Below, one piece after another: positions 35,448-42,938 of a stretch of 64,000 nt of DNA. Every line of letters begins with the position of its first letter. Within the stretch, counting starts at the first letter, position 1. The position numbers were made by a program, and so were the translations under genes. Under the pieces are notes generated by a model. That model was not told where the DNA came from. It saw only the letters and a program-made list of their open reading frames with translations, and did no database searches. This DNA comes from GCA-1730015 sp964574535 (GTDB lineage Bacteria > Pseudomonadota > Gammaproteobacteria > Granulosicoccales > Granulosicoccaceae), in NCBI GenBank assembly GCA_964574535.1, contig CAZNOB010000002.1, positions 45,783 to 109,782 of the forward strand. Direction: 5' to 3'.

Positions 35448-35783
35448 TTATAGTCTTGCAATGACCGAGGATTCGGTCTGATCTTTCATTGAAGATGTGT
35501 CATCAAGTACGCGATCTATCCGAGAATTCATATCGATGATACTACTGGATACTGAATCCAGAATATTATGGGTTTCGGCAGCATCCTGCAATTCATTGGC
35601 AAGGTTGAGCGCGGTTAACACGGCCGCTTTCTCGGTGCTGATAGTGCCTGTTTTTGCCTGACGCATTCGGTTGTCAACATCCCCGGCAGCCTGTATCAAG
35701 CGCTGCTTTTCATCAGGGCCACACTGAATAAGGTATTCCTTATTCATAATGTACACTTTGACCGAAACTTTATCTTGCGTCAT
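35448..35783 (-). CDS. zapA: Cell division protein ZapA
   Basis: This 111-aa protein stabilises the FtsZ ring. The N-terminal globular part reads 'VSVKVYIMNKEYLIQCGPDE' and 'LIQAAGDVDNRM', followed by the helix that pairs in ZapA dimers ('EKAAVLTALNLANEL'). It overlaps the end of a zapB-like gene and is followed by 6S RNA, the conserved gammaproteobacterial arrangement. The tail is a predicted coiled coil with acidic residues. Confidence 0.92.
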   Translation of the reverse strand: MTQDKVSVKVYIMNKEYLIQCGPDEKQRLIQAAGDVDNRMRQAKTGTISTEKAAVLTALNLANELQDAAETHNILDSVSSSIIDMNSRIDRVLDDTSSMKDQTESSVIARL

Positions 35784-36007
35784 CAGGCGGTTTCCAACGA
35801 TTTCAAACGGGTTATGATAGCCTCGACTCTGGTTTTGGCCAGATCATTTTTTTCAATCAGTCTGGAACGTTCCTCTACAAGGCTGCTTTGCTGCGCTCGC
35901 AGGGATTCGTTCTCAACTTTCAAACGGTCTGCCATATCGATTAACTCGGTGAGTTTATGCTCAAAGGCAGTCAATTGCTCTTTTAGGAATTTTGGGTCGT
36001 CATCCAT
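35783..36007 (-). CDS. ZapB-like coiled-coil protein (TIGR02449 family)
   Basis: This 74-aa protein is almost entirely one predicted coiled coil, 'LTAFEHKLTELIDMADRLKV' continuing with Leu, Glu and Lys heptads. Proteins like this occur directly upstream of zapA in many gammaproteobacteria and are thought to act at the division site. I use the ATG at 36007 (MDDDPKFL). The longer reading adds a non-family stretch. The last base of its stop codon falls on the first base of zapA, so the two genes are coupled. Confidence 0.82.
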   Translation of the reverse strand: MDDDPKFLKEQLTAFEHKLTELIDMADRLKVENESLRAQQSSLVEERSRLIEKNDLAKTRVEAIITRLKSLETA

Positions 36008-36328
36008 CGGCTTAGTTTTTTTTGAGTGCACCGTGGCGTCAATGGTAATGCAGAGCCGACACAGTAACATGAACAATAGTTAACCTGGACCGGAAATTTC
36101 ATCCGGGTAGCGATATTATCGCGCAGGAGTTTGATTTCTCGAAGGGATATTCTGGCGCGGCAGCGCACGTTGGCGCTCGGTACCGGACAATTCCATCTGA
36201 AATAAAATACTGACTGAATATCGTGATCCTGATGAATTATCCGGGCTATTTATATTGATAACGGTAAACTGCCCGAAAGACTGAGGCAGAGTGGCGTAAA
36301 AGCCCATTATTTAGCGTGAGAACAATCT

Positions 36329-36889
36329 ATGGCACTACCCGAATTTTCCGAAGTTGATGACGCGCTGTCTTCCGGCGGGTCGCTGGTGCGGGCGGCTGAA
36401 TGTCATGGTGTGCTGTGCGGAATTTTATGTGCCTCGGGCTCCGCTGATATGCAGGGCTGGATTCGCCATCTCTTTGAATCCAGAGATGAAAAACTTGATA
36501 TTACGGCCAACGCGCTGAGAGTGTTACACGATGTACACCAGGGCACTCTGGCTGAAATTAATCACGAGACTTTTGAGTTTTCGCTGCTATTACCGTCCGT
36601 TGACACTGCAATCGAGGAGCGTATCAACGCGGTATCCGAGTGGTGCAGCGGGCTTAGCCTGGGCCTTTCTATGGGGGGCCTGCAGGACAAAATGCTGTCG
36701 AATGATGATGTACAGGAATTCATCCAGGATGTGCAATATATCGCCGAAGCCTGTTTTCGCCCTGACACTGAAGAAGAGGACCATACCGAGGAGTCGCTGG
36801 CCGAGATCGAGGAATATTTGCGTGTCGGCGTGCTGCTATTAAATGAAGAGCTGCAGCCCACTGCGGCGGTTTCACCCACTATTCATTAG
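36329..36889 (+). CDS. ygfB: UPF0149 family protein YgfB
   Basis: This 186-aa cytoplasmic helical protein has the family marks 'ECHGVLCGILCASG' near residue 23, 'WCSGLSLGLSMGGL' near the middle and 'EIEEYLRVGVLLLNEEL' near the end. In Pseudomonas a YgfB protein is reported to regulate genes linked to beta-lactam resistance; the general function is less clear. It starts the ygfB-pepP-ubiH series, conserved in gammaproteobacteria, and lies opposite zapA/zapB-like. pepP begins 21 bases downstream. Confidence 0.92.
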   Translation: MALPEFSEVDDALSSGGSLVRAAECHGVLCGILCASGSADMQGWIRHLFESRDEKLDITANALRVLHDVHQGTLAEINHETFEFSLLLPSVDTAIEERINAVSEWCSGLSLGLSMGGLQDKMLSNDDVQEFIQDVQYIAEACFRPDTEEEDHTEESLAEIEEYLRVGVLLLNEELQPTAAVSPTIH

Positions 36890-36910
36890 CCAAAGGACCG
36901 GACGACCAGA

Positions 36911-38230
36911 ATGCAGGATTCCAGAACTATTCGCCGGGAGCGCGCGCGTCGCCGTAAGAATCTGATGCGCGCAATCGGCAAGGATTCCATTGCGATTATC
37001 CCATCTGCCCCGGAGAAAAAGCGCTCCAGAGATACGGACTATCGCTACCGGCAGGACAGCGACTTTTACTATCTGACTGGTTTCGAAGAACCCGAATCGG
37101 TAGCCGTGCTCATTTCGGGGCGTCGCGCCGCTGAATATATTGTATTTTGTCGTGAACGCGATGAATTGATGGAAACCTGGAATGGCAGGCGACTGGGGGT
37201 GGACAATGCTCCGGCCGTGTTGGATACCGATGATGCGTTTCCAATTGATGATATCGACGATATCCTGCCCGGATTACTGGAAGGGCGAGAACGTGTGTTT
37301 TATTCCATGGGCCGGGAGACTTTGTTCGACAATCGTATTATTGGCTGGATCAATCAATTAAAGGCCAAGTCAGGTTCTGGTGCCAGTGTGCCAAGCGAAT
37401 TTGTTTCACTGGATTTTCATCTGCATGACATGCGTCTTTATAAAAGTCGTGCAGAGCTTAGTCTGCTGCGCAAAGCAGCTAAAATAAGTGCGGCCGGTCA
37501 TGTGGCTGCTATGAAGCACTGTGCGCCAGAGCGGATGGAATACGAGCTGGAGGCTGAATTAATTTCAACGTATCGCCGTGAAGGAGCCGAGCATTCCTTC
37601 TTACCTATTGTCGGAGGCGGTGAAAATGGTTGTATTTTGCACTACACCGAAAACAATATGGTGTTAAACGACGGTGACCTGGTGCTGGTAGATTCAGGCG
37701 CTGAGTGGAAATGTTACGCCGGGGATATCACCAGAACCTATCCGGTGAACGGGCGCTTTAGTGAAGCGCAGCGCGATGTGTACGAAATTGTACTTGAGGC
37801 AAATCTCGCGGCCATCGATAAGGTGGTGGCAGGTAATCACTGGAATGATCCGCACAACGCTGCTGTCAGAGTGATTACTCGTGGTTTGATGAACCTGGGC
37901 ATATTAAAAGGCGAGTTAAAAACACTGATTAAGGAAGAGGCCTTTAAACCCTATTTTATGCATCGCACCGGCCATTGGCTGGGGCTGGATGTGCATGATG
38001 TTGGTGACTATAAAGTTGATGACAAATGGCGTTTGCTGGAACCGGGTATGGTACTTACCATAGAGCCGGGCATCTATTTACCTGCGTCCAGCGGGGTGTT
38101 GAAACGCTATCGAGGTATCGGTATTCGCGTGGAAGACGATGTGATTGTCACCGACGACGTGCCAGAGGTTATTACTGCCGGAGTGCCAAAAACGATCGAT
38201 GAAATAGAATCGATAATGCAGTCTGAATAG
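36911..38230 (+). CDS. pepP: Xaa-Pro aminopeptidase P
   Basis: This 439-aa metallopeptidase of family M24B removes an N-terminal residue when proline is second. The N-terminal domain has 'DTDYRYRQDSDFYYLTGFEE'. The catalytic pita-bread domain has 'DGDLVLVDSGAEWKCYAGDI' (first Asp ligand), 'GDITRTYPV' (second Asp), 'FMHRTGHWLGLDVHDVG' (His ligand), 'LEPGMVLTIEPGIYLP' (Glu) and 'GIRVEDDVIVT' (last Glu). The five Mn ligands are therefore present. The length equals E. coli PepP. It sits between ygfB and ubiH and is likely cotranscribed with them. Confidence 0.96.
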   Translation: MQDSRTIRRERARRRKNLMRAIGKDSIAIIPSAPEKKRSRDTDYRYRQDSDFYYLTGFEEPESVAVLISGRRAAEYIVFCRERDELMETWNGRRLGVDNAPAVLDTDDAFPIDDIDDILPGLLEGRERVFYSMGRETLFDNRIIGWINQLKAKSGSGASVPSEFVSLDFHLHDMRLYKSRAELSLLRKAAKISAAGHVAAMKHCAPERMEYELEAELISTYRREGAEHSFLPIVGGGENGCILHYTENNMVLNDGDLVLVDSGAEWKCYAGDITRTYPVNGRFSEAQRDVYEIVLEANLAAIDKVVAGNHWNDPHNAAVRVITRGLMNLGILKGELKTLIKEEAFKPYFMHRTGHWLGLDVHDVGDYKVDDKWRLLEPGMVLTIEPGIYLPASSGVLKRYRGIGIRVEDDVIVTDDVPEVITAGVPKTIDEIESIMQSE

Positions 38231-38249
38231 ATATTTTTAAGTTTTTATT

Positions 38250-39461
38250 GTGAATGACAATAAACAAAAAATTGTTGTTGCGGGTGCCGGAATTGTGGGT
38301 ACTGTTCAGGCGTTATTGCTGGCGCAAGTGGGATACCGGGTAACCCTGGTTGATGCAGCCAGCCTGCCTGCACCGAGTAGCGGTCTCGACGTTCGCAGTG
38401 TGGCATTGTCTTATCGATCCTGTCAGTTGCTTGCGGGCTGTGGCCTGTGGCCCGTAGGTGGCGGATGCGCAATCAATGAAGTGCATGTCACAGAGCGCGG
38501 TAAATTTGGCGCGGTTCGGTTACTGGCGCGTGATTTAGAAGTCCCGCAACTGGGCGCTGTGATTCAAAATGCGGTGCTGGAGCAATATTTGACGGCACTG
38601 GTGAGTGACTGTCCCGATATCGAATTGCACCAACCTGCCACTGCGAAGGTGGTCAGTAACACTTCACAGGGGGTATCTGTACAAATCCAGAATTCGCACG
38701 AAAAATACCAGATGGATGCCGCACTGTTGATCGCGGCTGACGGCACGTTTTCAAAAATACGCGACGAAATTAATATAAAAACGCGGACTTTTGATTATCA
38801 ACAGCATGCGATCGTTGCCAACCTTCAGTGCCAGCGCGATCATCAAAATATCGCCTATGAACGTTTTACCTCGAGTGGCCCGCTGGCCCTGTTGCCGTTG
38901 GATAAGCGCCAAATGGCAATGGTGTACACGGTAAATTCTGCTGACATCAACACCTTTAAAGCGTGTAGCGACGCAGAATTACTCGCACTCCTGCAGCGGA
39001 GCTTTGGTGGCAAACTCGGGCGCTTTGAAGCGCTGGGAAAACGCGGTGTATTTCCGCTTGAACGCGTTGAGAGCCAACAGCAAACCAATCAGCAGGTGAT
39101 TTTGATTGGAAATGCGGCACGCACCTTACATCCGGTGGCGGGTCAGGGGCTGAATCTTGCGCTGCGCGACGTGGTCGAGCTCAGTGCTTTGCTGGGCAAG
39201 ACAGATGACCTGACAACAGTGCCAGCTGAGTTCGTTCGGACCCGCGCAAGTGACCAGCAAAGTGTGGTTCGTATGACTGATTTGCTGGCGCGGGTTTTCA
39301 GGCAACAGCCCTGGCCAATTGCGATTCCAGTGTCGATGGCTCGGTCGACTGCGCTGGCGGTGCTTGATCTGGTTCCCCCGTTGCGAAAAAGGTTTGGTGC
39401 TGCCAGCAGCGGGATAGGTAAGCCGTTGTCAAATTGCAGCAAATCACAGACTATTATTTAA
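38250..39461 (+). CDS. ubiH: Ubiquinone biosynthesis FAD-dependent hydroxylase (UbiH/VisC family)
   Basis: This 403-aa flavin monooxygenase of the UbiH/COQ6 family hydroxylates the ring of ubiquinone precursors with O2 and NAD(P)H. The FAD-binding N-terminus is 'IVVAGAGIVGTVQALLLAQV', the middle motif 'LIAADGTFSKIRDEINI' and the second FAD motif 'ILIGNAARTLHPVAGQGLNL'. It starts with GTG 19 bases after pepP. Position after pepP is that of ubiH in E. coli. Only one such gene is here, whereas E. coli has a second (ubiI) beside it, so the exact hydroxylation position is not fixed by sequence. Confidence 0.9.
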   Translation: MNDNKQKIVVAGAGIVGTVQALLLAQVGYRVTLVDAASLPAPSSGLDVRSVALSYRSCQLLAGCGLWPVGGGCAINEVHVTERGKFGAVRLLARDLEVPQLGAVIQNAVLEQYLTALVSDCPDIELHQPATAKVVSNTSQGVSVQIQNSHEKYQMDAALLIAADGTFSKIRDEINIKTRTFDYQQHAIVANLQCQRDHQNIAYERFTSSGPLALLPLDKRQMAMVYTVNSADINTFKACSDAELLALLQRSFGGKLGRFEALGKRGVFPLERVESQQQTNQQVILIGNAARTLHPVAGQGLNLALRDVVELSALLGKTDDLTTVPAEFVRTRASDQQSVVRMTDLLARVFRQQPWPIAIPVSMARSTALAVLDLVPPLRKRFGAASSGIGKPLSNCSKSQTII

Positions 39462-39667
39462 ATCAGTAGTTTAGAATGAGGTGAATTCGCCAAAATGCCA
39501 GTGCGGTCGCGGAAATGCTAACCTGGATGTCGGATAGTCGCTGATATGCGGATTAGGAAGTGGTAACCGACCTTGAATTTTGGTTGTTTGACCTGACGAT
39601 AAAAGTCAGTATGGGGAGTTAACCTGCCCCTGATCGCTCCGCAGTTTCAAACAGGAAGTTATACATT

Positions 39668-40381
39668 ATGAGAGACGCAGCAAGCTCCTCCCAATGGAGC
39701 GAAATGGAATTCCTGCCTGCTCGGCAAACGACTGAAGCGGCGCCTGATATTTCATCTTTATTCCCTGACGGCGTACTAACGCTGGTGGAGCATCGTGATA
39801 ACTGGTCAAAGGCATTGGCTCCAGCGGAACGTGCACAGCTGGGTGATGTGTGCGAAAAACGCAAGGCGGAATACTCCGCCGGCCGAAACCAGTCCAGACG
39901 GCTAATTGCTGCACTTACCGGAACAGTAGAACCGCTGCTCGCTGGCAACTATCGCCAACCCCTTTGGCCGGCGGGAATTACCGGCAGTATTAGCCATAGC
40001 GATGATTTTTGTGCGGTTGCAGTAGCTCGTGATACTACCATCCAGGATCTCGGTATTGATGTCGAAACCTTTGAAAGCCTGGATCCCGCGGTCGAAGAAT
40101 TAGTACTGACGCCTGCTGAATACGGCATCACCAGAGACCTGCCTGGCTGGGCTAGCAAGTTAATTTTTTCAATCAAAGAAAGTAATTACAAGTGTTGCTA
40201 TCACCGAGTGCGGGCCTTTATTGATTTCAAGCAATGCGAAGTTGCGCTGGATATCAATACCCAAACCTACACCTCACGTATTAAATGCAATGATGCTGAC
40301 GGCGAACCATTATTCTTGCTGGTAAGAGGGGGTTGGTTGATCGAATCCGGTCACATCTTTACTTCAGCCGTGATGGTTTGA
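39668..40381 (+). CDS. 4'-phosphopantetheinyl transferase (EntD-like)
   Basis: This 237-aa Sfp/EntD-type enzyme moves phosphopantetheine from CoA to carrier-protein serines. Motifs are 'RNQSRRLIAALTG', 'GITGSISHSDDFCAVAVAR' near residue 103, 'DLGIDVETFE' (Mg-binding Asp and Glu) near residue 135 and 'KLIFSIKESNYKCCY' near residue 172. EntD-type enzymes usually serve siderophore or polyketide synthases; none is in this window, so the partner must be elsewhere. Confidence 0.88.
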   Translation: MRDAASSSQWSEMEFLPARQTTEAAPDISSLFPDGVLTLVEHRDNWSKALAPAERAQLGDVCEKRKAEYSAGRNQSRRLIAALTGTVEPLLAGNYRQPLWPAGITGSISHSDDFCAVAVARDTTIQDLGIDVETFESLDPAVEELVLTPAEYGITRDLPGWASKLIFSIKESNYKCCYHRVRAFIDFKQCEVALDINTQTYTSRIKCNDADGEPLFLLVRGGWLIESGHIFTSAVMV

Positions 40382-40530
40382 TCAATCCCGGTGATTGGTA
40401 CCACCTGCTTTTGCCTTGTTTTAAATCAAGACTATACAACGCTAAATTGCCACCCAATCGTGCAACCACACAATATAACAGCGCATTCATAAAGTTCGCG
40501 TAAAGCGCGCCGCACACTATTTATGTCGCG

Positions 40531-42711
40531 GTGTTTTCCTGTGTGTTGATATCGGCGTCGCTTAACCTAAGCCCAAACGCGTGTCGTGTAACGTTGTCTA
40601 TCTATACGGGGTCTACAGCCACAGCCTGTTCTGCAGATATTCGCAATCTGCTGCGGGCTTATAATCTTCTGGTTGCTACCAGAGATGATGAGCGCGCGCT
40701 TATCGGTGTAGTTTCGCGCGAGTGGCTGAAAAGTGAAAGTGAGAGCTGGGTAAACCTTGCGGATGTGCCAGAGCCTGTTTTTAGTACTGTTCGCGGGCGC
40801 CAGATACTTTGTGATGCGCTGCTGCCGGATTTCGATGCGAATACGGAATCTATCGATGTCAATCCCCTGATAGCGCAAATAAAGAACAGTCGCAAGGTCA
40901 TCAACACTAATAGCTTTGCCAAGCTCGAACCGTCAATCGCTGCTGAGTTATTGCGTGCCGTGATTTTGCTGGGTGTGCAAAAATACGGCAATCGTCGGCG
41001 TGGATCAGATAGGATAGATAATGACCTGATCATCGCAGCAATGATCAAAAAAACCATTGGTCGTAAAGATCGATACTCTGCGGTCTTGCCCGGCAAATGT
41101 AGAACGGTTGATCATCCAGCAATCGAAAGTCTGTTTGGTCTTAATGTTGTAAAGCATCTGGCACCGTTGTCAGAGGCAGAGAAAAAGTTCGACGCTGCGT
41201 TTGCCGAAAAAAATTGCCAGCAATTAAAACTATTGCGTCCCTATGCCAACGTAATCGCTGCTGGCCAGGCGTCGCAATTGCGATTGATTGCGCGTGCTGC
41301 CGGTGATGAAGTACTTGCCAACCTCGATCCACTTAAGCAACAGGAAATGACAAGTGCAGGTTTTGATTGCTCTGGTGATTTCCCGGAGCGTCCCTGGCTT
41401 GATCTTGCTTATCGAAAAACAGTTGCTGCGCTCAGTTTGCCCGGTGTTGACTATGGTGCATTGGCCGAACCACTTGAGCAAACTTTGTTAACGGCAGTGG
41501 CTGACGTACTGGAAGATTCTGCCAAGCGTCGCAGGCTTGTGGGTCGCCGAGGTAAAGCAGTTCATGATGTGCACCATAACTTACCGTTGATTGAATCATT
41601 CAACGCCGCAGAGAATTATAATTCCCTGGCTACCATCCATATAGCAGCACTCGAGATGATGCAGTATCTTGAGAAGGGTCGTCGCAAATCGGCTGGCACT
41701 ATGATCGGACATTGTTTAAGAATAGCTGCTGTTTGCGAGGCCATATTTGGTGATGCGCTTGAACCATCGGTGGCAACCATAGGTATTTTACATGACGTCG
41801 TTGAAGACGGGTCGCGGCCAATTGCTGGCTATGATCAATCCTTAAACAATATCAAGAACCGTTTTGGCGGACCATTGGCCGCGATGGTTTCTGAGCTGAC
41901 TGACGCTGAATCCAGTGTTGCGGCGATGGAAAAAGCCATGGCAACCCTGCGTTGCGAAACCCTGATTCTGCCGCAACAGCAATATAATTTTGATCGTTTC
42001 ACGGAAATGCCTCTGCAAGCAACGGCAACTCACGAGCCGTATACACTGTGTGGAATTATCACCAAGTTGATTGATACCGCGATCAGTGAAGAAGAAGGTA
42101 TTCATGCCCCTGATATGATGCCGGTATGGTGGCGTCACAGCGGTATCAGAATTTACTGGTCGCTGCATATTCGCGGCAGGGTGGTAAGGCCACTGGTACA
42201 AAAGCTTGCACAGGAAATCGAAAGCCACGAAAGAAATATCACAGAAGGATCGGCAGTTTTATCGCCACAACTGATCGAAGCCCTGCGTCGACTGGTGGCG
42301 TTTTCAATCCGGTCTTCTGATCGTTATGCTGTACAAAATCTGGCGATCGTTGCCGATGAATATGACCTGGGAGAAACCTGGCGTGAAAAGTTGGTCGATT
42401 GCTTTTTTGATGCGCGGATTGATCAACAGGTGTTTGCTGATGAGATTTTGCCTGACCTGTGTGATGATGCCCGCCTGCAAACCATGATCGATCGTGGTCT
42501 TGTACCCTCGCGGTGTTATGTCACGATGTACAGTAAAGAAGCTGGCGAGGGTGCAAAACTCGACCCCGATACCTTCCTTAAATATCGTGAGGCCGCATTG
42601 CAGCGACAGGAAATCTCACGTCGGCTAAATCTTTCCAGCCTGCCTGATGACGGCAGCACGCCCGCGCTACATGATATTATTTCTCTTTACGATTTTCGCA
42701 AAGCTGCGTGA
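40531..42711 (+). CDS. Unassigned 726-aa protein with an HD-type domain
   Basis: I do not recognise this protein as a whole. The middle contains an HD metal-dependent phosphohydrolase pattern: His394 in 'MIGHCLRIAAVCEAIFGD' and His421-Asp422 in 'GILHDVVEDGSRP', close to the RelA/SpoT hydrolase wording. The synthetase half of RelA/SpoT is not evident. The first 370 residues and the last 200 are mostly helical without known motifs. The start is uncertain: the GTG at 40531 opens the frame, but later TTG or GTG codons are possible. It is monocistronic, between a phosphopantetheinyl transferase gene and leuS. A role in nucleotide second-messenger breakdown is only a guess. Confidence 0.6.
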   Translation: MFSCVLISASLNLSPNACRVTLSIYTGSTATACSADIRNLLRAYNLLVATRDDERALIGVVSREWLKSESESWVNLADVPEPVFSTVRGRQILCDALLPDFDANTESIDVNPLIAQIKNSRKVINTNSFAKLEPSIAAELLRAVILLGVQKYGNRRRGSDRIDNDLIIAAMIKKTIGRKDRYSAVLPGKCRTVDHPAIESLFGLNVVKHLAPLSEAEKKFDAAFAEKNCQQLKLLRPYANVIAAGQASQLRLIARAAGDEVLANLDPLKQQEMTSAGFDCSGDFPERPWLDLAYRKTVAALSLPGVDYGALAEPLEQTLLTAVADVLEDSAKRRRLVGRRGKAVHDVHHNLPLIESFNAAENYNSLATIHIAALEMMQYLEKGRRKSAGTMIGHCLRIAAVCEAIFGDALEPSVATIGILHDVVEDGSRPIAGYDQSLNNIKNRFGGPLAAMVSELTDAESSVAAMEKAMATLRCETLILPQQQYNFDRFTEMPLQATATHEPYTLCGIITKLIDTAISEEEGIHAPDMMPVWWRHSGIRIYWSLHIRGRVVRPLVQKLAQEIESHERNITEGSAVLSPQLIEALRRLVAFSIRSSDRYAVQNLAIVADEYDLGETWREKLVDCFFDARIDQQVFADEILPDLCDDARLQTMIDRGLVPSRCYVTMYSKEAGEGAKLDPDTFLKYREAALQRQEISRRLNLSSLPDDGSTPALHDIISLYDFRKAA

Positions 42712-42719
42712 GCGAGCCT

Positions 42720-42797
42720 GCGACAAGCCAATTTGTCGCCAGTTAAAGATTAATATCGATCTCTGAAAATTTGCTGGCGACTTCTTTTTCAGAAGTC
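42720..42797 (+). promoter_or_regulatory. Three overlapping hairpins upstream of leuS
   Basis: Three perfect stems share bases: GCGACAA/TTGTCGC (about 42720-42738), GTCGCCAG/CTGGCGAC (42735-42742 with 42774-42781) and GACTTCT/AGAAGTC (42779-42797). The second is followed by TTCTTTTTC and could be a terminator for the HD gene. Its formation excludes the other two at the shared bases. The arrangement could be an attenuator for leuS or just an end-of-gene structure. Confidence 0.4.
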
Positions 42798-42938
42798 ATC
42801 ATTGAGTTCTGAAGCAGGCTTAGTTTCGTACACAGAGCGACTATTGCGGTATCATATCGCGGCCCTGTGTAGATGTTCCTATCCACAGCGGCTCACATCT
42901 TGATTATATCCGGCAAATAACTCCAGAATCGGCGCGCT

